Position numbers and translations under genes: made by a program
In this document: one piece after another, positions 24,301 to 35,400 of the stretch
Layout of the letters: each line of letters begins with the position of its first letter
How positions within the stretch are numbered: the first letter of the stretch is position 1
Source: Lepus europaeus
Lineage: Eukaryota; Chordata; Mammalia; Lagomorpha; Leporidae
NCBI RefSeq assembly: GCF_033115175.1
Contig: NC_084830.1
Coordinates: 110,324,709-110,388,708, forward strand
DNA length: 64,000 nt
Reading direction: 5' to 3'
The notes under the pieces: generated by a model
Databases searched by the model: none
What the model was told of the DNA's origin: nothing
What the model saw: the letters and a program-made list of their open reading frames with translations, nothing else

Positions 24301-26049
24301 TTTTATCCTTCTCATCATTGTCAACTAGGTTTCTGAATGGCTGTGTCTATTTTCTCAATGAGCCCATGCATTGCCCAGCTTGGCCAAGTTTATTGAACAT
24401 ATTGGCTCTACCTTTATTCCAAACTCTGCTTTTGCTGTTGTTGGTTTTCTTTTTTCCTTCTCCTGGATGAGGATGAACATCATTTAAAGAAAAACATTGC
24501 TTCTACTTTTAAAGTTGCTCTATAATGTTCCTTTCTACAGCGTGTTATGAGAGAGAAAGAGAGATTTGTTGATGAATGTCCCAAATGCCCTCCAATCTAC
24601 TCCAGCCCCCAAGATCCTGCTTAAATTCCAGGTAGTTCTGGGAAGCTGTCTTTGGTTGGAAGAGATTTTTTTTCCTCTTTCTCTTTTCAAGAGCCCTTTT
24701 ACCATTTGCTGCTACGTGGGTGATTTCAGAGACCAAGTGACTCCTCTCCCCAGGGCAGCGCTTTGAGACAGCAAGGCTGTGCTTTGTAGAGCATGCCCAG
24801 TTACTCTTTGGTACAGGACCCGGGAAGGAGCGCTTGGCCTAGGCCACCTGGATTGAAGTCCCCAGTGAGGCTATCACCAGCTCATGCACCATTGTCCAGG
24901 TGCCGGGCCTAGGACTAGATGTGTGCCTCACTTAAGCTCGCAACCAGCTAGGGAGGCAGGAGCATGACAGTGACAGTGGGCTCCTTATATTGCGTATAAG
25001 ACGTAGAGTGTGTGTGGCCAAAGAAACCCTTGAAAAACCTTCAGGAAGGCACCATGCAGGGACTGTCATAGCATTGCTCAGTAAGGCAACAAGGCTTGAT
25101 TCTTTCCCAAAGCACCAGCACTGATGGCTGTGTGCGCGTGTGTGTGAGAGCGTGAGTGTGTAGAACCGAGTGAAGTAGCTATATTTTGTTCAGAGGCCGC
25201 TGCCGCATTGCACAAATGCATTGCCTTTTAGACCCGGGTTTGGCTGTCTGACAAGTTGCTCCGTCTGTGACAAATGCACAGTCTGAGACTGGTGAAGAAA
25301 TAAGGAGATTCCCACTCCTGTCTCCAGGGAATGTGCTTTTTGATTGAAACACATGATGTCATCAACAGTGAATAAAACATGAGCAGTAAACACACAGTGG
25401 AATCCAAGGCACCAGCGCAGCAATTGTCACTTCTATCTTTCTGATTTTTTCATTTGAAGGTTCTCTTAGTTAAATGCATCTATCTGTTATGAGTGTATAA
25501 GGCAATGCCTCTGCTTTCCTATTTTACATATAGGGAAATTGAGCTCCCCAGATTTTAAGTCCTTGCCCAAGGTTGCACAGCACAGAGAAGCTCCCATCAG
25601 AAGGGAACCCGGGTTGGCCCAGGGCAGCGCCTTGCTCAGTCTTGGATGCCTGAGTCACTGCAGACTCACCCTCTCATTTCAACGGCAGCAGGCAGAGACT
25701 GCTAGAGACTAGGGGTGAGAGAAGAAGGGAGTTGGAAAGCATTAAAAGGGCATCATGCGTCCCCCCACACCACAGCTCCCTGTTGTGGGACGTTGTCTAT
25801 ATTTTAGGTCAATTGTCAGATGAATAGATACTCATCTGCAAAGCCCCAGCAGAGCAAGAACGTGGTGTAGACCCATGGGGTGGGGGTGAGGGGACAGGAG
25901 TTTTAACAGCAAAATGCTTGGGCTGGTATTGGAGTTCAAGCGCCCTTCAAGGCCCCTCCTGCTGGGCTGGGGTGCCCAGGACCACAGGCGAGGTGGAGAG
26001 TGACCTGCCCCGTCACTCTGTCTGCATCTCAAGCCCTCAGAGCTGGGCT

Positions 26050-26322
26050 TCCTTGTTTACTTATTTAGAAGCCAGCAGAGGAAGTGGTAAAGGAAACTAG
26101 CCAAGTCGTTTTCTGAGAAGAGACCATATTTGTTCGCAGAGGAAGCTGCTGCTTTCTGGGATCCGACTACAGCAGAAAAGACGTCTGCTCCAACAAGGCC
26201 GATCCAGGGGCAGCTGGGAGTTGGGAGAGCCAAGGACGCCTCCAAGACTTGGATTTGGGGTTCTCTGTCCATGGGTGCAGCATCCACGCTCAACCTGTGA
26301 GCCCCCTCCTAGGACAGCAGCC
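26050..26322 (+). promoter_or_regulatory. LCP2: LCP2 proximal promoter and 5' leader region
   Basis: This stretch before the start codon has no TATA box and is not CpG-rich, as is common for myeloid and lymphoid promoters. AGAGGAAGTG at 26077-26086 is an excellent PU.1/ETS core, AAGGAAAC at 26090-26097 is a second GGAA core, and TTGTTTAC at 26053-26060 fits a forkhead site. The transcription start cannot be fixed from sequence alone; it probably lies between about 26090 and 26250. Motif calls are by eye. Confidence 0.5.
26271..26300 (+). other. Upstream ORF in the LCP2 leader
   Basis: An ATG at 26271 opens a 9-codon frame, MGAASTLNL, with a TGA at 26298-26300, 22 bases before the LCP2 ATG. 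It is out of frame with LCP2. Its context (tccATGG) has G at +4 but not a purine at -3, so some leaky scanning is expected. It matters only if transcription starts upstream of 26271. Confidence 0.5.
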
Positions 26323-26400
26323 ATGGCACTGAGGAACGTGCCCTTTCGCTCCGAAGTCCTTGCCTGGGACCCTGACAGCCTTGCTGACTACTTCAAGAAG
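26323..26400 (+). CDS. LCP2: LCP2 coding exon 1 (residues 1-26)
   Basis: Encodes [20 protein letters not shown] and then ADYFKK, the extreme N-terminus and first helix of the SAM domain. It ends in phase 0 at the donor AAG|gtgaga. The ATG lies in gccATGG. The reading frame stays open upstream to a TAG at 26098-26100 but contains no other in-frame ATG, so this ATG is the first usable one. Residue 14 is Ala, where I recall Gly in human. Confidence 0.97.
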
Positions 26401-29400
26401 GTGAGACCCGCTCTTTTGTTAGTGGTCGGGCTGGGAGTGCCCTCCATGGGCTGGGCAGAGGACAAGGGGTGTAAAAGACAGCGATGGAGTGACTGGCCTC
26501 TCGGCGGCCTTGTTGGGAGAGTGAGTGCCATGGAAGACCACTGAGAGCTCTTTGCAGTGAGTTCTGGAGAGGAGGGTGGGAGCAGGATCTCTTGAATGAG
26601 TAGGTGCCTACCATGTGCCAAGGCCTGGACTCGGTGCGCTACAGCACTGTCCCATTGATCCCTCTTGACAATCTTCTGAGGTCAATATTGTCATCCCCGT
26701 GGCTCAGCTTCAAGGTAGGCTCAAGGAGGCTAAACAGCCCAAAGCCACAGGGTCTACAGGTGGTAGTGACAGAAGGATTTGAGTCACTTCTGTGCGATTT
26801 CAGTCTGTGCTCTGAGATAAAGAGAACTACATTCTAGAAAGGGGAGACCTGGTGCTCTGTGTGTAGAAGAACAGGCAGGGAAGGAGGGAGGGGTAGAGGC
26901 TAGAGGCTAGACATGGCGTTTGGTCACTCACTGCTCAGGGCCCAGAAAGCTGGGTCCTCAAGTTCTTACATAGATCAGAGTCTCACTGCTGTGGAGCCGG
27001 GACCAGGGTTGCTGTCTACCTTCCAGACTTGGAAGAGATGCTCAAAGATCATCTGCTTGTCCATCTGCTGGTGGGGACAACAGGACACAAGCCTGCCCAA
27101 GCAGGTTTCAGATCACAGGCTGTTAGGGATCCTCTGTCCCTGTCTCTAGCATAAGATGCCTTACAGGGGACATTTGCTCTTTTTTTTTTTTAAGATTTAT
27201 TTATTTGTTTGAAAGTCAGAGTTAAACAGAGAAAGGAGAGGCAGAGAGAGAGGGAGAGAAAGAGAGAGAGGTCTTCCATCTGCTAGTTCACTCCCCAGTT
27301 GGCTGCAACGGCCGGAGCTGTGCCAATCCGAAGCCAGAAGCCAGGAACTTCCTCCAGGTCTCCCATGCGGGTGCAGGGGCCCAAGGACTTGGGCTGTCTT
27401 CTACTGCTTTCCCAGGCCATAGCAGAGAGCTGGATGGGAAGAGGAGCAGCTGGGTCTCAAACTGGTGCCCATATGGGATACTGGCACTTCAGGCCAGGGC
27501 GTTAACCCGCTGTACCATAGCACCAGCCCAAGGGACATTTGCTCTTCTAATATCCTCTTCCCTGCAGGCTGGCACCACATTTAGTTGATACTGCAGACCA
27601 GCATAAAGAAGAGCTTGTAGCACTAAGACTTGACATGTCATCTAACTTAACTTTCTGTTTTTCCTGGGGAAACTGAGCCCCGCGGGGGTGGAATAGGCTC
27701 TCTGGGACACATAGCTGAACCTGAGGTCTCATAGTACCAAGATATTTGCAGTGACGACGGTTCTTCCCCAGCCTAAAAACAAAAACCTTGAACACATTGA
27801 ACCAGGTGTGGCATGGTAGGGGCACAGCCCCACAGAGCCTGTCGTTTTCTGTTTCTTGTGCATTTCATTTCTGTTGTCCCCTCTGCCTCCACCCCACACA
27901 GGTATAAAGTCATAACAAACTTAGGTTTCAGGTTTGTAGATGCAAAGATCACTGGACAACTGGCCCAACTGGCCTTTGAAGAGTATTTCTAATACTTCTC
28001 TGAGATAGGGCAATCAAAGGTAAAATTTGCCCAGATGGAAGTATGTGGTACGTTATTGCTATAAAGAAGGGAGAAAGGAGTTGAGAGTTACAGAGGGAAA
28101 GGCCCAGGAGAGCTGAGGGGCTATTTCAAGTGTGGTCAGAAAAATTTCACAACCCAGCTGACCAACAGAGAGTCTGTAGGCAAAGTTCCCGTCAGCGCAG
28201 GGCGACAGGACAGACTGGAGGGCAGCGTTGATTCAGGACACAGCTCTCTGCCTGAGTTTGGGGAAAGAATGATTCTCTTCTTGGAGTTCTAAGACCTTGC
28301 AAAAAAATGCATAGCACTGGGCCAGAGTCCCCTCCCAGCATAAAAGGACCCAGGTAGGAACAAGGAGGCAGAGGGGAATCTGTGACCCTGGAAGTCCCAG
28401 GCTATCTCAGTCCCCAAGAGACAGAACCAGGAGCGTACTGACTGCAAGTTCATTTGGGGATGGATCTTGGTGATCAAACATACCATTTAACGCATCAACG
28501 GGTAGGCGTTTGGTGGGTGCAGTTTCTACCAACGCGTCGGGGTCAGGCCTCCCTCAGTGATACCACACTGCCCAACTCTGGAGTCAGACACACCTTGTTA
28601 GATTCCTGGCTCTGCCACCTGCTAGTTTGGTGGCCTTCCCTTAGCTACCTTGCCTCTCTCTGAGCAAGTCAGTCCTCAAGAGAGAAAACACTGCTCAACA
28701 CAGGGTCATCTGGGGATGGATCTTGGAGATAAAATGTGTCATTTCATGAGTTGATTGGTAGATGATTGGAAGGCAATTGGTAGGCACAACTTCTAGCAAA
28801 GCAGGCAATTAAACAGACATGAAGGGTAACAAACCCAGTGGAATGGTTGAGAGGAGTAAAGGAAATAGTATGTGCGAGGCATTCAGCAAAGACACAGGTA
28901 TCAAAATGTTTATTGCTCCCAGTTTCCTGCTGTGTTAACTGACCCCTCACTGGTATGGGGATTGCAGGGCTCTGAGTCTTTTTACCTCAGAAGTGTTTCT
29001 CATCCCATATCTGGGATTAAGACCAAGGCTGTGTTTGGTGATGGCTTAACCCCTCCAATTCTTATCACCACGGAGGGACAACATCCTTGGGCCCTGCCCT
29101 GGAGAGACACTAGCTCAGAGCGGTGTGTTTGAATCCCAGCTGCATTCCCTACTCACCGTGTGTCCTTACATGAGTCCCTTCCCCTCTCTGGGTCTCAGTC
29201 ATTGAGCACAAAGTCAAGCAGCCTCCATACCAGTGCTTACCAAAGCTCATCAGAATTATCAGAGTGATCCAGGGCCCCTGTTAAAAGTACAGATTCTAGA
29301 CCCCCTGGGCCCGGATCTTGCTGGATCAGGTCCCAGTCTTCAAGGCTGCCTGTCAAGCCAAAGTCATCAGATAATGACAGCGAAAATGATGCGCTAAAGG

Positions 29401-32400
29401 CAGTTGACTCTTCCAAAAAGCGCTCCCACTCCCCACACGTAGATAACAGAGCTGCTGAGCTCAGTGCTGCTGCTTGCTTGCTTTCTTCTTTCTTTTCTTT
29501 CTCTCTTTCTTTCTTTCTTTGTTTCTTTCTTTTTTCTTTTAGTAAGCTTTTATTTAATCAATATAAATTTCATAGGTACAGCTTTTGGAATATAGTGGTT
29601 CTTACCCCCATACCCGCCCTCCCACCCCAACTCTCGTCCTACCTCCTACTCCCTCTCCCATCCCATTCTTCATTAAGATTCATTTTTAATTATCTTTATA
29701 TACAGAAGATAAACTCTATACTAAGTAAAGATTCAACAGTTTGCATCCACACAGACACACAAAGCATAAAGTACTGTCTGAAGACAAGTTTTAGCGTTAA
29801 TTCTCATAGTACAACTCATTAAGGACAGAAGTCCTACATGGGGAGCAAGTGCACAGTGACTCCTGTTGTTGACTTAACAAGAGTACTGTTGCTTTCAACA
29901 CTGGCCCACCTATCAGTTTTCTGAGTGTGATGTTGATCCCACCTTTCCAAGCCAAGTGGTTACAACAATTGCATTCACTTTCAGACTTGAAGGCCATAGT
30001 GAAGAACGTGATTGTAAGATCCATGCTTGTGGGAGAACCCAGGATCCTCAGAGAAAAATGTTTAACCTTAAATGCTCTAGTCCAAAATACCAAAGTTAGA
30101 GATATTTCAAATGTAAATGGATATTTTCTATGGTTGGCCATGGGTTTAGGAAAATAACCAAGATACTAAAAACATTCATTCCCTTTGGTCCTATAAATCT
30201 ATCTGAGACTGACTTACACCATGTGTTTTAGGTAGAAAGAACAAGATTATGCCAAGGAATATCCGTGATGTGCTAGGTCTCACTCTGGATGGTGGATCAA
30301 GCTGCACTTTGATTTGTTCACTCTACTTGCTATGTAGGAGGGTATTTCCAAAACTTCATGAAAAAATGAATTAAAAGATGTCTACTTTGATGGAAAAACT
30401 TGAAACTCATGTAGTCATGAGGTCTTCAAGAAGTTCATGGAAAATGTATATGTGTGAATTTCAGAAATTGTTTGCACCAAAATAAACTTATTTTTAATTC
30501 CATTTCCACAAATTTTCTAAAGTACCCGCATAGAAGTTATGCTGTTATTTAAAAGGAAATATTCATGGTAGAAGCGTGGCAGATGCGTGGCAGCCTTTTC
30601 CTCATGTCTGGTTGTCACCTCTGTCACCTGCAACCCATGGAACCTCGGGCAAGTCACTGGACTCTGAGCCTCTCGCTCCTCTTCTGCAGAGTGTCACGAC
30701 TACATGACAGGACCGGCTTAAACACTCGCAACAGTGCCTACCACATAGGAAGCATTGATAATTATTAGCACTGTTCATCTGCATTCTTGGAACAGCACTT
30801 TAGTAAATAACCTAAATGTCCAGCAATAAGGGAGTGGCATGACGCATTAAAGAAGTTTGTAATAATACCAGGCAGTGAACATATGACCATTTTAGGTCAT
30901 TTAAGAGAGCACAGTGTAGGATAACAAGATTGAGCGTGATAGCCTCGCCACACTGGGGAATATGCCAGGGAGAAAGCACTGTGGGAAACATGTCGCTGTG
31001 TTCACTGAGGTGGCCTCAGGTGGCCGGAGAGCGGCTGGGACGCATGTCCCCTTTCAGCTCCTCTCTGCTTCCCTAAGGAGCCTGGGGTCAGCCCTTTCTG
31101 TGTGCCCCAAAGGCAATCTCGTTGTAGAGGTTTAGGCCTCAAGGCCTTAGAGTGAGCCATTTCTTCATTACAGGCGGTCCCAGGGGGCTAGTGAAAGCGG
31201 GGCTGAGGGGGGATGCGGCCCCTCTGTGAGAGGAGGGAGGAAAAGGGGAGTCTGGCTAGCCACAAGGACCACAAATTGCTGAGCTTCTGGGGCAGGTGAG
31301 GGAGGGGGACCAATGGCAGAGGCTGCCCTTCACTGACTGCTCCCACCCCGCTTCTCGTTGCAGCTCAACTACAAGGACTGTGAGAAGGCGGTGAGGAAGT
31401 ACCACATCGACGGGGCTCGGTTTTTGGTAAGCTGAGGCCAATTGCATACATTGAAACCAAAAAAGTTCACACTTTCCGCAAATGACTGTATGGTCAACTG
31501 GTCTACCTTGTCCCAGGGGACAGTGTGGTCAGTGTCTGTCTTTCAGGCCCCCATGTAACCTCTTCTTTCTTCAGAGTCTTGGAAGGTTTCATGCCCTCAC
31601 CACCTCTCAGGTTCCACCTATCCAAAGCCCCTCTCAGAACTTTCACTGATACAAGACACACTCTAAAGTCAAAGTAGAAGAAGAAATGCCGACAATTGAA
31701 AATGAAACCACTTTGACAATCTATTCAAATCCCATCCATAGTTTGAGAAGCTCAAGCAGAAAAGAAAACCCATAAGAGAGAACAGAAGAATCTTGCCTCT
31801 TACTTTTCACTCTGGGATGCTTAGCCATCGTGTGGAATAAAGGGTGGAATCACTCTCATTATTTCAATTGCTTTTCTCATTCCTATTGTTGATTTTGTGT
31901 CAAATGCACATGTGATGGGGCTCTCTCCACGGCATTAGAATTCACAGAGCTTTCAGTGTAAGACCGAGGTGGAGGTGAATGTCAAGGATGAGCCATCAGA
32001 GAGAAAGGAACTCAGCTCTGATGGTGGAGACCCAGGCATTAGCCTGGAAGTATGAGCATTTCCCCCAAAATGACGCCTTCGCTGGGGGTTAGGAGTGGCC
32101 CGGCAGCCCCAATCCATCCCATCAGGTTACGTTGCTTCACCCTTCGCAAAAAGAATGGAAACAAGACTTCAAGGTCTCTGCATCTGGGTTCAGAGTGAGG
32201 ACTGCACGGTAGGTTGTTTCCCTGTACGGAAACTTGACCACAGCGAGGGCGCCCGCTCCTGCTGCCACCCAGCAAGCCAATCCCTGTCTTAGGCTGTATT
32301 CCAGCCCCCGACATCTTCTTGCGTTGCTTCAGTGATGGTGAGCAGAGCCATGTTTCTGTTAGGGGCAGCTCTGGAGTCTCACAAGGAGACAAAATCTGGG

Positions 32401-35400
32401 CTCTATTGAGCTGAGTTTTGCTTCCAGATGCCATAAAAAAACACGTTTATTCGCTGTTCCAGTAGATCACTGACATCCATCATTGGATAAGCAGAAATCC
32501 GTTCATGGGCTCCCGCCACGAGCTGGGGATAGGGGCATGGGTAAGATGCAGTTCTCGCCTTCCAGAAGCCGATTTTACAGCAGAACGCCATCGGGAAAGC
32601 TCCAACCACCTCGTTGGCAGATGAGGAAATGCATGCCAAGGGCTGATGTGATTTGTCCTAGCAGGCAGGCTAACGCGTACATTTAATTTAGTCCAATACT
32701 GCATGAGTTTTTAACAATGTCACTTAATCATACTGAGATTTAAATCAATAGAACTCCTGGAGTCCTGTTGTTGCTGTCCTTGCAGTTACTACCAAACCGG
32801 AATATCCCATTCTGGGGCCTGAGAGCAGACTTACTAGGGCTGAGTGAAAAGGGCAATGACATCTCTGAGGACGCCCTGTCCCAGCCTGGTTACACCAGGC
32901 TGCCTTGAGCAGGCACTTGCCCTTGCTGAGCCTCTCTGTGCTCCCTCTCTCTGTTGACTGAGAACCTTGGCCCGGGGCCACCATGGGTGGCATCCCCCAT
33001 CCCCCAGCTCTGTGAGTGTCAGCCAGGCAGGACAGGCCGGTTTCCTCGGTAGAGGGGTGGTGTCTAAGCAGCCAGGTTTCCTCTGTTCCAATCTGGGACC
33101 CAGCAGCCTCTCAGAGAATGCAGCACACTCTGCTCATTGTGTGAACAGAAGGAAGTGGAATGAGGCGATAGGAGTCAGTGCCTGCCCCTAGCCACTGGAG
33201 CAGCTAAAGCCAGCTCCTGCCGAAACCCGTCTTCCACCCCTGGTTCTCTGGGTACAATTTGCAATTCCCAGTCTAAGTTCTAATTTCTCATCTGTCATTC
33301 CTCCCAGCCCTGTAATACCCAGGGCCATTCTGCTACTAATGGCAAAAGTGCAAGGCCCTATGCCTTTCTTTCTTCATGGTAGGCCCCTTGAAACTGTCGT
33401 GCTGCCATTTTTGTTTTCTATTGAGAAGGATGGGAGCTTGTTTGGCAAGGACTGGTGATCTGTGATTCTAGGAGGTGTAGGAGGAGATGAGCCTGTGACT
33501 TGTGTCAGTTGGGAAGACGCGTGGCTGTGTGTCACAGAAACCTTCCTCCAGCGGCTTAACCAAACAGGGGTTGCTTTTGTTTTTCTCAAGTAGTCAGAAA
33601 CGTACGGGTGGGTTCTCAGGGCAAGTGAGCTGCTGAGGGAAGTCATCAAAAACCCAGGCTCCGTCTAGCCTGTGGCTTCCGTCCTAATGGTTGCGAGTTG
33701 GTGTCTCCACATCTAGGCATTAAATCAGCGTTGCAGCCTGCAGGGAGGGGGCAGGGAAACAGGTAAGCGGGAATGCATCTCCCTCCCTTATTTTTTTTTT
33801 TTTTTTCAAGAAAGCAGCCCAAACTCTCAGCCAGTAGACCTCATGCTCTATCTCACTGGTCACAGGGAGTCACGTGACCTCTGCAATCCGCAAGGGCATC
33901 TAGCATGTTCACTATCACGAACAAAACCCAGATCCTGTCGGTAAAGAAGAGAGAGAGAGATTGAACACACAAGCAGCACTGTCTGCGGTATCATCTCTCC
34001 TGGAGGGGTTCCCAAAGGGCCTGGACATGGGAGGAGGGAAGTTTGCACGAGGAAGGAGACTGTGGACATCACAGAGCGAAGTCCATCTCCAGTTCTGTCA
34101 CCTACAAGCTGAAACGCCTTTAGCATCCTCAAGTCTCAGCCTTCCCTGTCTATAAAGTGAGAACGCCCATCCTGCCTCACAGGATTGATGTGAGGATCAA
34201 TCAAATGTTAAAAGGCAGAGGCCCAGGGGAAAGTCTTGACAGATATGGATTTCTCTCTGCTTTTTCCTATTTGTTCCCTTGAAATAACCTTTTCATCACA
34301 TCTCTACATCTCGAGATTTCTACCAACATGTCTGGTGAAGGGGTTTTGGGGGATGGTGGTATAAGGGGCACAGACCCTTTCTCCAGCCTGACTTCTCTAC
34401 AGCTGATCCATGTGGATACCATGCTCGGGCAGGCGTGTAGGGAAAGATCACCACACAGCCCACAAAACGACATCTGTCGGTCTCCAAGATTTAGCTCTCA
34501 CGGTGTTTGTTTAAGTTAAAATTATTGCCAACATTGAGAACCTAGAAAATTCCACATAAAATTCAGATTTCAGGATTCTTTTGAAAGATGGAGAAGCCAC
34601 CCACTTGTGGGGGGTGGGGGGAGCAATACTCCAGCTTGCCACAGTCTCCTTAGATTGTTACATACGTTATTCTTTGCACTTGGCAGAGAGCTCTTCCCGT
34701 GGCTTGTAACCTGAATGCCATGCGTGTCTTTATTTCAGAACCTGACCGAAAATGACATTCAGAAGTTCCCTAAGCTCCGGGTGCCGTGAGTACTTCCTCT
34801 GATTTGCTGGGTTGGGTTTGGAGAAGGGCGATGGGAATGGGGAGCAGTCCAGGGAAGCTGAGTCAGCTGTATGTCACTGTTGGTTTGAAATAGAAGATTC
34901 AGTAGGAAGGGTGGGGGCAAGGGCAGGGTATGGGGAGGGGCAGTTACATGCGTTAGAAAAGGGAAGTTACCGAGCCAGTCCTGTCCCTTTGCTAAAGTCG
35001 CCCTCGGCTCTGCACCGTGTTTTCATCTGGCTTCCCAGTGGGGTAGCGTGAAAATAGCACCCAAGTCAGAAGACCTGAGCCTCATTGGCTCCGTGATGAC
35101 TGGAGTTTTCCGGGCCTCCACGTCCAGCTCAGCAAAATGAGAGCTGAACGAGGTGAAGAAGGCAATGAGTATCATTTTGTCGGTAATACTAAGCAAAGAT
35201 GGCCAGTGGGCTGTTGTGCTAAGAAGAATCCTGAGGAAAGGGAGCCATGATTTATTGTTGATTTCTGCCCCTAGGGGAGAAGTTGTACACAATGCCATGT
35301 ATGAGAGCACCTAAAAAAATTTCACGGAAAAATTGAATGAAAAGATAAGTTTATCCTAGCTTGGCTGATTTCACTTAACATAAAGACCTCCAGTTCCAAC

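Larger units (their letters stand above)
1..26049. other. Intergenic DNA upstream of LCP2, no recognisable gene
   Basis: I see no conserved protein segment or exon series on either strand here. The open frames are short, overlap both strands, and many fall in repeats. Recognisable content is listed separately (SINEs, L1, L2, MIR, LTR-like and DNA-transposon relics, simple repeats). The first 100 bases hold two G-rich Sp/KLF-like boxes (GGGGCGGG at 77-84 and GGGGCGTGG just after) of unknown meaning. Large unique-looking stretches where I see nothing include about 2100-2690, 7700-9300, 9660-10840, 13080-14370, 20995-23160 and 24300-26040. In human, the LCP2 upstream flank faces KCNIP1/KCNMB1, but none of their exons was recognised here. 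Confidence 0.6.
26401..31363 (+). other. LCP2: LCP2 intron 1
   Basis: A 4,963-base GT-AG intron. It holds an antisense C SINE (27181-27531), MIR-like relics (about 28570-28665 and 30600-30780), the antisense 3' end of a lagomorph L1 (29541-30160) preceded by a pyrimidine tract, and a mariner-like MITE (30336-30530). The rest looks unique and contains no further exon that I can support. Confidence 0.85.

Noticed and set aside
1..26049. Search for KCNIP1 or KCNMB1 exons expected on the upstream side by human synteny
   Set aside because: No EF-hand or beta-subunit coding segment was recognised on either strand.
26221..26322. An apparent upstream methionine start for an extended LCP2 protein
   Set aside because: The codon at 26221 is TTG, not ATG, so it is not a eukaryotic start in ordinary conditions.
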